DNA of 49,697 nucleotides from Candidatus Curtissbacteria bacterium RIFCSPLOWO2_12_FULL_41_16. GTDB taxonomy: Bacteria > Patescibacteriota > Microgenomatia > Curtissbacterales > GWA2-41-24. The position numbers and the translations under genes are program-made. The notes under the pieces are model-generated. The model was not told where the DNA came from, searched no databases, and worked only from the letters and a program-made list of their open reading frames with translations. Of this stretch, positions 16,198 through 25,107 are shown one piece after another (the first letter of the stretch is position 1; each line of letters starts with the position of its first letter). The DNA is taken from NCBI GenBank assembly GCA_001776545.1, contig MFBZ01000019.1:1-49697 (forward strand), given 5' to 3'.

Positions 16198-17907
16198 ATG
16201 AGGCAAAAGAAGGTTTTGTTGCCCCAATCGGCCGATTTTATATTCCATGAGAAAGTCAGACGATTCTGGTTTTTTCAAAAAGATCGCAGCTTAGGCCATT
16301 TGTCTTTTGATTCTTTAAACCCCAGCTCACTTTTTATCTTGAGAGTGGCAGTTTTTTGCGCACTTTTTATTTCTTTGGCGCGGCTTTTTATGCTGACGGT
16401 GGTTAATGGAGAGAAATATAGGTCTTTGGCTGAAGAAAATCGGGTGAGGCTTGTAACAATTGAGGCAGCAAGAGGAAAAATTTTTGACAGAAACGGCAAA
16501 CTTATGGCAGATTCCTTAACAAATTACTTTTTGAAAAAAGGCGAAAATGTTTTGTCGATCAGTTATGAACAAGCGCAGGATTTAGAAAAATCGGGTTTGG
16601 CTCATGAGGATTTTGAAGGCGGGCTCGGAAAAATCTTTCGATCGGTGACGCGCGAGTATTTGTTGGGCTCGGCAGCTGCCCATATTTTGGGTTATACAAC
16701 CGGCGTCGGTGAAGAGGGTGCCGGCAGACTGGGAATCGAAGCGAGCTATGATAACTTTTTGAAAGGGCAAGCCGGTAAGAAACTAATCGAGGTTGATGCC
16801 AACGAAAGAAAGGTTTCTATTTTAGGAAGTATTGACCCTGAGGCAGGTCGTGACCTTACTTTAACTATTGACGCAACCTTGCAGAAAATTGTTTATGAGG
16901 TTTTAAAAAAACACGCAGAGCGCGTAGGCAGTGGCGGAACAGTTATTCTACAAAACCCGTCAAGCGGGGAGGTTTTGGCACTGGTTTCATATCCTTCATT
17001 TGACCCGACTGATATTTCCAGGTTTCTTGAGAGTTCCAATCAACCCTTTTTCAATCGGGCAGTTTCCGGCATTTATCCTCCAGGATCCATATTTAAAATC
17101 ATTTCAGCGCTCTCAGCTTTGGAATCGGGGAAAATAACGGGTGAAACTGAAATTGAGGATGTAGGAGAATTTGAATTGGGAGGAGTAAGGTTTTCAAATT
17201 GGTATTACAATCAATATGGAGGACGCGACGGAATTTTAAAGGTTGATCGGGCAATTGCCAGATCAAACGATATTTATTTTTATAGAATTAGTGAAAAAGT
17301 TGGCCTTGATGGGCTTCGCAAGATGGCAATTAAGTTTGGTTTTGGGCAAAAATCCGGGATTGATTTACCGGAGGAATCATTAGGGCTTGTACCGGATGAG
17401 GTTTGGAAAAAATCGACACTTGGAGCTCCCTGGTATCTTGGAGATACTTTGCATTTTTCGATCGGACAGGGATTTATGCTGGTTACGCCAATCCAGATAA
17501 ATTCAATGACTTCATATATGGCAAGCGGTAAGCTGACTCGTCCTTATTTAGTTTCAAAAATTGGTTCGCCACCCGCTGGTCGGGGAGAGTTTGAAATTGG
17601 TAGCAAGATCATCGGTGAAAAATTGGTAAGCGAGGAGAATTATAAATTAGTGCGCGAGGGGATGCGCAAAGCCTGTCAAACCGGCGGAACTGGTTGGCCT
17701 TTTTTTGATGCGGCCTATTCGGTTGGTTGTAAAACGGGTACGGCAGAGAAAAGTTTAGGCAACCCGCACGCCTGGTTTACAGCCTTTGTTCCTTTTGATG
17801 ATCCAAAGATTTCGATTACAGTTATTATTGAAGAAGGCGGGGAGGGGTCTGGCGTTGCAGGACCAGTGGCAAAGGAGATATTGGATTGGTGGTTTGGGAA
17901 TAGATAA
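16198..17907 (+). CDS. mrdA: Penicillin-binding protein 2 (elongation transpeptidase)
   Basis: A 569-residue class B PBP that cross-links peptidoglycan. It has a cytoplasmic N terminus, one transmembrane helix (about residues 45-67) and a PBP dimerisation domain with RGKIFDRNGKLMADS. Transpeptidase motifs are complete: S297-I-F-K300, S356-N-D358 and K512-T-G514. The pedestal is shorter than in E. coli MrdA (about 630 residues). The ATG lies 3 bases after the mreB stop, so the two are one operon. The intact active site predicts beta-lactam binding. Confidence 0.93.
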   Translation: MRQKKVLLPQSADFIFHEKVRRFWFFQKDRSLGHLSFDSLNPSSLFILRVAVFCALFISLARLFMLTVVNGEKYRSLAEENRVRLVTIEAARGKIFDRNGKLMADSLTNYFLKKGENVLSISYEQAQDLEKSGLAHEDFEGGLGKIFRSVTREYLLGSAAAHILGYTTGVGEEGAGRLGIEASYDNFLKGQAGKKLIEVDANERKVSILGSIDPEAGRDLTLTIDATLQKIVYEVLKKHAERVGSGGTVILQNPSSGEVLALVSYPSFDPTDISRFLESSNQPFFNRAVSGIYPPGSIFKIISALSALESGKITGETEIEDVGEFELGGVRFSNWYYNQYGGRDGILKVDRAIARSNDIYFYRISEKVGLDGLRKMAIKFGFGQKSGIDLPEESLGLVPDEVWKKSTLGAPWYLGDTLHFSIGQGFMLVTPIQINSMTSYMASGKLTRPYLVSKIGSPPAGRGEFEIGSKIIGEKLVSEENYKLVREGMRKACQTGGTGWPFFDAAYSVGCKTGTAEKSLGNPHAWFTAFVPFDDPKISITVIIEEGGEGSGVAGPVAKEILDWWFGNR

Positions 17908-18049
17908 TTTTTAATTTACAATTTTAAGTTTAATTTTAAGTTTAAAATGAATGTTCAAATTTTGAAATTTAAAAATTAAAAATTGATTAAAAATTAAAAA
18001 TTTCAAATTGAAAATTCTTTAAACCAATATAGTCAATGAAATATAGTCA

Positions 18050-18991
18050 ATGAATAGATTATATTTACCAAAGGAACTGATCTTAAAACTGAAAAAATTC
18101 CGGGATATGCGCTATGGCGAAAATCCGCACCAGAAAAGTGCGTTTTACCTTGAGGATGTTAAAAATCCCGGTTATCGGCAGCTTGCCGGTATTGATCTTT
18201 CCCATAATAATTTGGGTGATGCCAATCATGCCTGGCGATTGGTTAGTGAATTTGAAGAGCCGACTGTAGCTATCATTAAACATGGAAATCCTAGCGGTAT
18301 TGCCTCACGTACTGACCTTGCTTCGGCTTATAGTCTGGCTTATGAGGCAGATACAGTGAGTGCTTTTGGCGGAATTATTGCTGTCAACAAGCCGCCGACA
18401 CTTGGGATGATAGAGGCAATGCGCGGAGTTTTTTATGAACTTATTATTTCTCCGGATTTTGACAAGGAAGTACTTGCGGCGCTTGTTGCAAAAAGCAAAC
18501 GGTTGCGGGTAGTTAAAGCGGATTCCCCACCAAGGCAGTTGGAGTTCACACGTGTTTTTAACGGCTATTTGGTACAGACACCCGATGATATAGAGGAGTC
18601 AAAGTCAAAGTGGAAAGTGATGACAGGAGTGGTCCCCACTAAGAAAATTTATGATGATTTGGATTTTGCCTGGAAAGTGGTTAAGCATGTCCGGTCAAAT
18701 GCAATAGTTGTTGTAAGGGATAAAGTGATGGTCGGAATGGGTACCGGTCAGCCAAATCGGGTTAATTCGGTCAAGCTCGCTCTAACCCAGGCAAAGGAAA
18801 AAGCCAGAGGTGCCGTTTTAGCCTCGGATGCGTTTTTTCCGTTTCCGGACAATGTGGAGCTTACCGCGGAGTCAGGAATATCGGTTATTCTGCAACCGGG
18901 TGGCTCCATCAATGACTTGAAAGTGATAGACGCGGCAAAAAAGCATAAAATGACGATGGTGTTTACGGGGGTAAGGCATTTTAAACACTGA
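18050..18991 (+). CDS. purH: AICAR transformylase (C-terminal half of PurH) as a separate gene
   Basis: A 313-residue protein corresponding only to the AICAR formyltransferase domain. It has MRYGENPHQKSAFYL near the N terminus, the catalytic Lys-His in AIIKHGNPSGIAS (about residue 78), and the C-terminal DAFFPFPDNVELTAESG, ILQPGGSINDLKVIDAA and MVFTGVRHFKH. It transfers formyl from 10-formyl-THF to AICAR in purine synthesis. In most bacteria this domain is fused behind IMP cyclohydrolase; here the cyclohydrolase is a separate gene placed downstream (19045). The 142-base gap upstream is AT-rich with word repeats (aattaaaaattgatt type). Confidence 0.92.
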   Translation: MNRLYLPKELILKLKKFRDMRYGENPHQKSAFYLEDVKNPGYRQLAGIDLSHNNLGDANHAWRLVSEFEEPTVAIIKHGNPSGIASRTDLASAYSLAYEADTVSAFGGIIAVNKPPTLGMIEAMRGVFYELIISPDFDKEVLAALVAKSKRLRVVKADSPPRQLEFTRVFNGYLVQTPDDIEESKSKWKVMTGVVPTKKIYDDLDFAWKVVKHVRSNAIVVVRDKVMVGMGTGQPNRVNSVKLALTQAKEKARGAVLASDAFFPFPDNVELTAESGISVILQPGGSINDLKVIDAAKKHKMTMVFTGVRHFKH

Positions 18992-18993
18992 AG

Positions 18994-19041
18994 TGCGAAT
19001 AATATGCGAATTTAAATTCTGCGAATGTATTCGAATAAATT
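18994..19041. repeat. Solo array of the GxxExxY-type repeat
   Basis: Words tgcgaat, ttcgaat spaced 8-14 bases apart, ending just before the next ATG. Similar arrays lie at 29357-29404 (flanking a GxxExxY gene) and 38207-38248. Confidence 0.6.
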
Positions 19042-19044
19042 AGG

Positions 19045-19650
19045 ATGGACAGAATACTTGTCACCAACATTTTTGCGGCAGTTTTTACTAAATCATTACT
19101 TGATCCACTCCTTAAAATCTTGAATCCAAAGCGGGTCAAGTTTTGGGGGACAGAGGGGACGGTTAAATATCTGAAATCCAAAGATTTCCGGGCAGAGTCT
19201 GTAGTTTCCGGTTTTGACTTTGACGGCAGGGTTAAAACCCTGGATCGGGCAATTTTTGCCAGAATTTTAGCGGATCGTTTAAGGAAGAAGCATTTGAAAG
19301 AACTTCAGCTTTTGGCAAGGGACACCTCCGAGGTGGGCTCTGACTCCTCGGAGGAGGAAGATTGGGAGCCATTTGATCTTGTGATTGTTGATCTTTACGC
19401 TCCCGACCCCAAAAATTTTCCGGAGACGATGGATATTGGTGGCCAGGCATTAATTAGGGCGGCAATTAAGAATTTTGAAAATGTGGTAGTTGCTTTTGAT
19501 CCAAAATCAATTGAGGATTTGGTTTGGGAATTGAAGATTAATAAAGGAGTGACTAGTGTCAAATTCCGTAAAAGACAAGCCGCCAAAGCCGCAAGATTTA
19601 TCGCCGAGCGAGCTAAACTTGAAGTTGCCCTCTTCAAGTCCGGGACTTGA
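19045..19650 (+). CDS. purH: IMP cyclohydrolase (N-terminal half of PurH) as a separate gene
   Basis: A 201-residue MGS-like domain protein. Matches to the PurH N-terminal half are FWGTEGTVKYL, FDGRVKTLDRAIFARIL (the family has GRVKTLHP, so His is Asp here), DLVIVDLYAP and ETMDIGGQALIRAAIKN. Catalytic Lys, Tyr, Asp and Lys positions of the family appear kept. It closes FAICAR to IMP. About 15 acidic residues (SEVGSDSSEEEDW) are encoded by palindromes at 19323-19358. The last residues (FKSGT) are encoded by a REP palindrome, so the native C terminus was probably altered when the RAYT unit inserted. Confidence 0.88.
   Translation: MDRILVTNIFAAVFTKSLLDPLLKILNPKRVKFWGTEGTVKYLKSKDFRAESVVSGFDFDGRVKTLDRAIFARILADRLRKKHLKELQLLARDTSEVGSDSSEEEDWEPFDLVIVDLYAPDPKNFPETMDIGGQALIRAAIKNFENVVVAFDPKSIEDLVWELKINKGVTSVKFRKRQAAKAARFIAERAKLEVALFKSGT
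19323..19358. repeat. In-gene palindromes in IMP cyclohydrolase gene
   Basis: cacctccgaggtg and ctcctcggaggag in tandem, read in frame as acidic residues. The first is nearly identical to units in tig (35270-35330). Confidence 0.65.
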
Positions 19651-19651
19651 A
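19633..19651. repeat. REP palindrome, left of RAYT
   Basis: ttcaagtcc g ggacttgaa, a perfect palindrome with a one-base centre. It holds the stop codon of the upstream gene. Further copies are at 20269-20297 and 27891-27923. Confidence 0.85.
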
Positions 19652-19681
19652 TTTGCCTATTTTCTGTTTTATTATTTCATC

Positions 19682-20305
19682 ATGCCCTATCGCGAGCCAA
19701 TTTTCTTTGAAGGAGGGTATTATCACATTTACAGTCGAGGGTCGGAAAAAAGACAGATTTTTTTAGATAGAGCAGACTACCAACGTTTTTTAAAGAGGCT
19801 TGAGGAATACAAAGACAAGCATGATGTTTCAGTTCTTTGCTATTGCTTGATGCCCAATCATTATCATCTTCTTATAAAACAAAATACACAGGAGTCAATC
19901 TCGCACTTTATTTATCGATTGAATCTTGCTTATGCTATGTATTTCAACAAACGATACGAGAGAGTGGGCCCTCTGTTTCAAGGAAGATTTAAAGCAAAGA
20001 ATGTCAGCAGTGATGAATATCTTGTTCATCTTTCAAGGTATATCCACCTTAATCCATTAAGTCCGGCCCAAACAAACGTTGAAAACTACCCCTGGTCATC
20101 TCTTCAGATTTACCTTGAAAGAAAAAATGACGATTTGGTCGACCTGGATTTAATTAAATCGTATTTCGGTTTTGAAGGCCAAGTCGAAAAGTATTTAAAG
20201 TTTATAAAAGAGGAGGGAGAAAGAAAGTTTAAGTCTGCAATGGAAGAGTTACTTTTTGAAGAAATTACCCCTCTTCAAGTCCGGGACTTGAAGAGGGCTG
20301 AATAA
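19682..20305 (+). CDS. REP-associated tyrosine transposase (RAYT, Y1/HUH family)
   Basis: A 207-residue HUH nuclease of the IS200-like TnpA_REP group. The N terminus is MPYREPIFFEGGYYHIYSRG, the HUH motif appears as MPNHYHLLI (about residues 58-66), and the catalytic Tyr probably lies in SRYIHLNPLSPAQ, with GPLFQGRFKAK before it. The ATG at 19682 is chosen because homology begins there; the open frame extends 126 bases upstream into purH. Perfect palindromes on both sides (19633-19651, 20269-20297) match the REP pattern that such enzymes cut and mobilise. The last residues are encoded by the right REP. The stop overlaps the dprA start (TAATG). Confidence 0.93.
   Translation: MPYREPIFFEGGYYHIYSRGSEKRQIFLDRADYQRFLKRLEEYKDKHDVSVLCYCLMPNHYHLLIKQNTQESISHFIYRLNLAYAMYFNKRYERVGPLFQGRFKAKNVSSDEYLVHLSRYIHLNPLSPAQTNVENYPWSSLQIYLERKNDDLVDLDLIKSYFGFEGQVEKYLKFIKEEGERKFKSAMEELLFEEITPLQVRDLKRAE
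20269..20297. repeat. REP palindrome, right of RAYT
   Basis: A 14-bp arm (ccctcttcaagtcc), a one-base centre and the perfect complementary arm. It encodes the last nine or so residues of the RAYT. Confidence 0.9.
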
Positions 20306-21396
20306 TGAATAAAGAGTTGACTTATTGGGTTGCAACTTCGGCGATTCCGGGAGTTGGCAGTGCGACTTTTAACTATCTTCTTCGTCATTTCAAATCCCTC
20401 AAAAAATTTTGGGATTCGCCAAAGGATAAAATCGAAAGATTAAAGGTAGATGCTAAAACGCGCGCGGTGATTTTAGAATTCCGGCAAAAAGTCGACCCGA
20501 AAGTTTATCTTGAAACGGTTTATGAGCGAGGAATTAAAGTGGTTAGTCTTGCTGATCGAGACTATCCGGCAAATTTAAGACAAATCTCAGATGCGCCGTC
20601 GGTACTTTATTATAAAGGTAGTTTGTTGCCGGAGGATGATTTGGCCATTGCAGTTGTCGGGGCAAGGTTTGCTACGGCTTACGGCAGGCAAGTAACGGAA
20701 AAGTTAGTTTTTGATCTAACATCTGCCGGCCTGACAATAGTTTCCGGGTTGGCAAGAGGCATAGACAGTATTGCTCACAGGTCTGCAATTGAGAGTGGAG
20801 GGAGGACGATTGCAGTTTTAGGTTGCGGGGTTGATTTAATTTATCCGCCGGAAAATAAAGGTTTGGCTGACAAAATTGTTCAAAATGGTGCCATAGTTTC
20901 TGAATTTCCCCTGGGGTTTCCTTCAGTTCCTTCCAACTTTCCCGCAAGAAACAGAATTATTTCCGGTTTGTCACTCGGAGTTTTGGTGACAGAGGCAGCA
21001 GTAGATTCCGGATCTTTAATTACGGCAGGGCAAGCTGCAGAACAAGGCCGGGAAGTTTTTGCGGTGCCGGGATCAGTTATCAGCAAAATGAGTGAGGGAA
21101 CCAACAATTTAATAAAGGAAGGTGTACATCCGGTAACAGATGCGAAAGATATTTTGGAAGTTCAAGACATTGAGAGGAAGCAGCGACAGATCAACGTCAA
21201 GGAGTCTCCTTTACGGGGTCAGCCAAAAGATAGGGTCGAGGCGGGGATTTTGGAAGTTTTAGATGGAGGGACAAAACATATCGATGCGATTATTCGCGAA
21301 AGTGGACTTGCGACAGATAAAGTCTCAAGTGCCCTTTCGATGATGGAACTGAAGGGGATGGTTAAAAATTTCGGGTCAGGGATATGGGGAACGTAA
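20305..21396 (+). CDS. dprA: DNA-processing protein DprA
   Basis: A 363-residue protein that loads RecA on single-stranded DNA during natural transformation. It has an N-terminal helix-hairpin-helix-like region (IPGVGSATFNYLL). The Rossmann core follows, with VVGARFATAYGRQVTEKL, IVSGLARGIDSIAH, TIAVLGCGVDLIYPPEN, FPARNRIISGLS and EAAVDSGSLITAGQAAEQGREVFAVPGS. A C-terminal winged-helix domain (residues about 300-360) ends the protein. Full length. The start codon overlaps the RAYT stop. With the type IV pilus genes it points to competence. Confidence 0.95.
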   Translation: MNKELTYWVATSAIPGVGSATFNYLLRHFKSLKKFWDSPKDKIERLKVDAKTRAVILEFRQKVDPKVYLETVYERGIKVVSLADRDYPANLRQISDAPSVLYYKGSLLPEDDLAIAVVGARFATAYGRQVTEKLVFDLTSAGLTIVSGLARGIDSIAHRSAIESGGRTIAVLGCGVDLIYPPENKGLADKIVQNGAIVSEFPLGFPSVPSNFPARNRIISGLSLGVLVTEAAVDSGSLITAGQAAEQGREVFAVPGSVISKMSEGTNNLIKEGVHPVTDAKDILEVQDIERKQRQINVKESPLRGQPKDRVEAGILEVLDGGTKHIDAIIRESGLATDKVSSALSMMELKGMVKNFGSGIWGT

Positions 21397-21429
21397 TTAA
21401 TAAAGCTGCGATTTTTTAGCACTATTCAT

Positions 21430-21457
21430 TTGACATCATAAAGGTTTTTATTACAGT
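21430..21457 (+). promoter_or_regulatory. Candidate promoter upstream of topA
   Basis: ttgaca, 16 bases, tacagt, inside the 283-base AT-rich gap 21397-21679. The leader to topA would be about 215 bases. I see no gene or known RNA in the rest of this gap. Confidence 0.35.
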
Positions 21458-21679
21458 GTCATATTTTCTATTTTAAGATAGTAAATTGAAGAAATTGTAG
21501 AAAATATAAGAATTGATAAGAAAATAAGAAAAAAAGTTAAATTTAAGTTTTTATCGTTAATGAGCAGATTGTAAGAAAGAAATGCTAATACAGAAAGAGA
21601 TCCAACTGTCATATTATCATGGAATAATTAGTTCTTGACAAGCTCTATATAATTATTTGAAAGTAATTAGATAGAAATT

Positions 21680-23758
21680 ATGAAAAATTTAGTGATAGTA
21701 GAATCTCCTACGAAAGCTAGGACATTGAGCCATTTTTTAGGTCCAGAATATAAAATCATTGCTTCCATGGGTCATGTGCGGGATTTGCCGCGTGGTGAAT
21801 TTGGAGTGGATGTCGAGAAAAACTTTGAGCCTAAATATGTTATTCCAAAGGAGAAAATAAAGAGTGTTAATGTTCTGGCAAAGGAAGCTGTGGGTGTGGA
21901 GAAGCTTTGGTTGGCGACCGATCCGGACAGGGAGGGGGAAGCGATAGCCTGGAATCTATTGCAAGTCATAGGTGGAAAGTCTCAGCCAAAGGTTGGTCGT
22001 CCTTTGGACGAAAGTTATAGTCGGGTGGTGTTTCATGAAATAACGAAAGAGGCTGTTTTGGATGCGTTTTCCAATCCTCGAAAACTCGATGATGATTTGG
22101 TTAGTGCTCAACAGGCAAGAAGAGTTTTGGATAGGTTAGTCGGCTATAAGCTTTCACCGCTTCTTTGGAAAAAGGTCAAAAGCGGGCTTTCCGCTGGGAG
22201 AGTTCAATCCGTTGCCCTAAGGCTGGTTGTTGACCGGGAAAGAGAAATCGAGGTTTTCAAGCCGCAAGAATATTGGGTAGTTCAAGCAGAGCTTGAAAGT
22301 CAAAGTGAAGGGTCAAAGGGTAAAGTATTTGAAGCAACTCTAATTAAAATAGGAGCAGAGAAAGCTGAGGTTAAAAACAAAGAGCAGGCGGATAAAATTG
22401 TCGCTGATCTTGAAGACGCGAATTACAAAGTTTTAGAAATTAAAACAAAAGATAATCATAAATTTCCCAATCCTCCATTTACGACCTCGACTCTTCAACA
22501 GGCGGGTGCCAACAAACTTAGTTTTACGCCAAAGCGAACGATGCGAATCGCACAAGATCTTTATGAACAGGGACTGATTACTTACATGCGTACGGATTCG
22601 GTTAATCTTGCGCCTCAAGCGGTAGATGCGGCTAGAAAATTTATCGAGACGGAATTCGGGAAAAATTATTTAGCCAGCGTGCCGCGCGGGTACAAAGTTA
22701 AGTCAAAACTTGCCCAGGAGGCTCATGAGGCGATAAGGCCGACCAATGTACAAGTTACCCACCTTCGCCAAGGCTTCGGTGGGCAAGCAAGTGCTGACCA
22801 TCAAAAATTATATGATCTTATTTGGAAAAGGATGGTGGCTTGTCAGATGGCCGAGGCAATTATCGCGGAAACGTCTGTCGATGTTTCCGCTCAAGTTCTA
22901 AGTTCTAAGTTCAAAGTTCAAAGTGACGGAAATTATTTATTGCGGGCCACCGGTCAAAAAATTGAGTTCGACGGTTGGTATAAAGTTTATGGGAAACCTC
23001 CGGTTAAAGAGCAAGTTTTACCGGATGTTCGTGCTAATGAGATGCTGGATCTTGTTAAGGTAAACAGTGAGCAGAAATTCACTGAGCCGCCAGCGAGATT
23101 TTCCGAGGCGACTTTAATTCGCGAGCTGGAAAAAAACGACATCGGCCGGCCCTCAACCTATGCACCTACGATTTCGACTCTCTATGATAGGGCGTATATC
23201 GAAAGAGTTGAAGAAAAGAAAATTGCCCCGACTCCCGTTGGCAAGACGACTGCTGATTTTCTGGTTAAATACTTTCCGGAGATTGTCGATACCTCGTTTA
23301 CCGCAGGGATGGAAGATGATCTGGACAAAATTGCCCAGGGGAAGCAAGAGATGGCACCGACAATGGAAAAGTTTTGGGAACCGTTTGCAAAACAGGTCGA
23401 AAAAGTTGCCGAAGAAGCTGAAAAAATGAAAGTTGTAGTAGAAGAAACAGATGAAAAATGCGAAAAATGTGATAAACCAATGGTTATTCGCTACGGTCGT
23501 TACGGGAAGTTTTTGGCCTGTTCGGGCTTCCCGGAATGTAAAAATACGAAGACTTTATCTGAGCCCACAGGATTGACTTGTCCCACAGATGGTGGCAATA
23601 TAGTGATGAAAAAAACGAGGCGAGGTAGGACTTTTTGGGGGTGTGAAAACTGGCCGAAATGTAAATGGGCCAGTTGGACAAAACCTGCAACCACTAAGAA
23701 CACTGAAAAGAAAACTGAAAGCACTGAAAAAATAGTCTTTAACACAGAGAACAAATAG
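21680..23758 (+). CDS. topA: DNA topoisomerase I
   Basis: A 692-residue type IA topoisomerase that relaxes negative supercoils. Toprim: VESPTKARTLSHFLG, ASMGHVRDLP and LATDPDREGEAIAWN. The active site is ITYMRTDSVNLAPQA with the catalytic Tyr (about residue 300). Other blocks are SAGRVQSVALRLVVDRE, AHEAIRPT and ENDIGRPSTYAPTISTL (written DIGRPSTYAPT here after KN). The C terminus has two zinc ribbons: CEKCDKPM...CSGFPEC and CPTDGG...CENWPKC. Two repeat-coded inserts occur in frame: HLRQGFGGQAS (22758-22783) and VLSSKFKVQS (22894-22925). Confidence 0.96.
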   Translation: MKNLVIVESPTKARTLSHFLGPEYKIIASMGHVRDLPRGEFGVDVEKNFEPKYVIPKEKIKSVNVLAKEAVGVEKLWLATDPDREGEAIAWNLLQVIGGKSQPKVGRPLDESYSRVVFHEITKEAVLDAFSNPRKLDDDLVSAQQARRVLDRLVGYKLSPLLWKKVKSGLSAGRVQSVALRLVVDREREIEVFKPQEYWVVQAELESQSEGSKGKVFEATLIKIGAEKAEVKNKEQADKIVADLEDANYKVLEIKTKDNHKFPNPPFTTSTLQQAGANKLSFTPKRTMRIAQDLYEQGLITYMRTDSVNLAPQAVDAARKFIETEFGKNYLASVPRGYKVKSKLAQEAHEAIRPTNVQVTHLRQGFGGQASADHQKLYDLIWKRMVACQMAEAIIAETSVDVSAQVLSSKFKVQSDGNYLLRATGQKIEFDGWYKVYGKPPVKEQVLPDVRANEMLDLVKVNSEQKFTEPPARFSEATLIRELEKNDIGRPSTYAPTISTLYDRAYIERVEEKKIAPTPVGKTTADFLVKYFPEIVDTSFTAGMEDDLDKIAQGKQEMAPTMEKFWEPFAKQVEKVAEEAEKMKVVVEETDEKCEKCDKPMVIRYGRYGKFLACSGFPECKNTKTLSEPTGLTCPTDGGNIVMKKTRRGRTFWGCENWPKCKWASWTKPATTKNTEKKTESTEKIVFNTENK
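22758..22783. repeat. In-gene palindrome in topA
   Basis: cccaccttcgccaaggcttc then ggtggg: an imperfect palindrome translated as HLRQGFGGQ, directly after the conserved AHEAIRPT motif region. Confidence 0.65.
22894..22925. repeat. In-gene word repeats in topA
   Basis: aagttctaagttctaagttc and aaagttcaaag words in tandem, in frame (VLSSKFKVQS). Confidence 0.6.
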
Positions 23759-23779
23759 CTGCCCCAAAATAAAATCTAA

Positions 23780-25012
23780 ATGTCAAAAAAACATGATGAA
23801 AAAGTGATGGTTGTGGCGCGAGAAGAATTGTTTGCCGATGAGATTTGGAACGGGATAAAGAGTGAGAGTTTGCAAAAGTATATTAATTTAATTTCTAAAA
23901 AACATAAATTTTTACCTCGTAATCAAGTCGAAACCGATTCTTCTTGGCAACAAATTATTCCCTATTTGGTTTTTTTTGGAAACAGAAAAATATTTTTGAT
24001 GCGACGCAAGACAAATCACACCGACAAACGTCTTTCCAATATGTACTCAATCGGTGTCGGAGGACATATCAATAAGGGTGATATGGATGGTAAGGGTGAT
24101 AAGGGGATTATGTCATGGGCGAGGAGAGAGTTTGAGGAGGAAATTTGTTATGAGGGTGCCTACACAACGAAATTTCTGGGTCTTTTAAACGATGATTCCA
24201 ATGATGTGGGATTAGTCCACTTGGGACTAGTTATGCAAATTTTCGGGGATAGCGATGAGATTTCCGTTCGGGATGAGCATAAGTCGGGGAAGTTGGTTGG
24301 TGTTGGCGAAGCTGGAAAATATTACAAACAGATGGAAACATGGAGCCGGATTGTTTATGATTATTTGCAAGGAAAAACACTAATGCAAAAGCGAGCAGAC
24401 AGTATTGTTGGTATTTTGCCAGATTGGATAATTGCAGACTATATTGAGCATGGCATCATTAAAATTGATCCTTTAGTGAAAGATTGGCGAGGTGCGATTG
24501 ATCAGGTATCGATGGACTTTCATTTAGGAGGGAACATTAAACTTTTTCGGGGTGGAACGTATCGATTTATCGACACAAGGCGGGGTTTACCTGAAGATGC
24601 TATGGAGGAAGTGAATTTAGGCGATGGGGATCCTTTTATCTTGGAGCCAGGAGCTTTTGCCATTGCCACCACAAAAGAAGTTCTTAAACTACCAAAAGAT
24701 ATTTTGGGGAGACTGGAGGGCAAAAGTTCGCTGGCACGTTTGGGGATTTTGGTGCATTCGACGGCGGCGAGATTCGATCCTGGCTGGAACGGCGCACCGG
24801 TTTTGGAACTGGGAAATCTGGGGCCGAAGCCGGCGATATTGTATTGCGGCATGCCCATTTGCGCTTTTACTTTTGAAAAACTGGCGGTGCCTGTCAAAAT
24901 GCCTTATGAAGGCAGCAGGAGCGACAGATATTCCGGGTCCAAAACTCCAGTTGCCTCAAGAATTCATAAGGCGAATTTAAAGGTGGGTAAACTTCTTAAG
25001 AAGGATAGATAA
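23780..25012 (+). CDS. Nudix hydrolase - dCTP deaminase fusion
   Basis: A 410-residue two-domain protein. Residues about 8-205 resemble the MutT-like group COG4112 (VMVVAREELF start, IIPYLVFFGNRKIFLMRR). The Nudix box is relaxed: GGHINKGD near 94, then WARREFEEEICYEG at 113-126. Residues about 209-405 are a Dcd/dUTPase-fold domain with EGKSSLARLGILVHSTAARF (313-332), DPGWNG, VLELGNLG (catalytic Glu 343) and MPICAFTFEKL. Dcd makes dUTP from dCTP; a Nudix domain could then release dUMP, the thyX substrate (inference). tmk and thyX follow on the same strand. Confidence 0.85.
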   Translation: MSKKHDEKVMVVAREELFADEIWNGIKSESLQKYINLISKKHKFLPRNQVETDSSWQQIIPYLVFFGNRKIFLMRRKTNHTDKRLSNMYSIGVGGHINKGDMDGKGDKGIMSWARREFEEEICYEGAYTTKFLGLLNDDSNDVGLVHLGLVMQIFGDSDEISVRDEHKSGKLVGVGEAGKYYKQMETWSRIVYDYLQGKTLMQKRADSIVGILPDWIIADYIEHGIIKIDPLVKDWRGAIDQVSMDFHLGGNIKLFRGGTYRFIDTRRGLPEDAMEEVNLGDGDPFILEPGAFAIATTKEVLKLPKDILGRLEGKSSLARLGILVHSTAARFDPGWNGAPVLELGNLGPKPAILYCGMPICAFTFEKLAVPVKMPYEGSRSDRYSGSKTPVASRIHKANLKVGKLLKKDR

Positions 25013-25016
25013 AATT

Positions 25017-25102
25017 ATTCTTCAAGCGCTAGTCGAGAAGTTTCCTCTTAGTGTAATTATAAAAATTTCACCGGTAAGTTCTCGACAAACTCGAACAATA
25101 AT
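25017..25102. repeat. MITE-like element 1 of the GIY-YIG repeat family
   Basis: An 86-base element with a left arm (ttcttcaagcgctagtcgag) and a right arm (ttctcgacaaactcgaa caataat) that are inverted copies. It closely resembles 32983-33072. The right arm ends 5 bases before the tmk ATG. Confidence 0.7.
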
Positions 25103-25107
25103 ATGAT

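Noticed and set aside
19556-19681. Longer N terminus for the RAYT
   Set aside because: The extra 42 codons lie within the cyclohydrolase gene and the REP, and family homology begins at the ATG at 19682.
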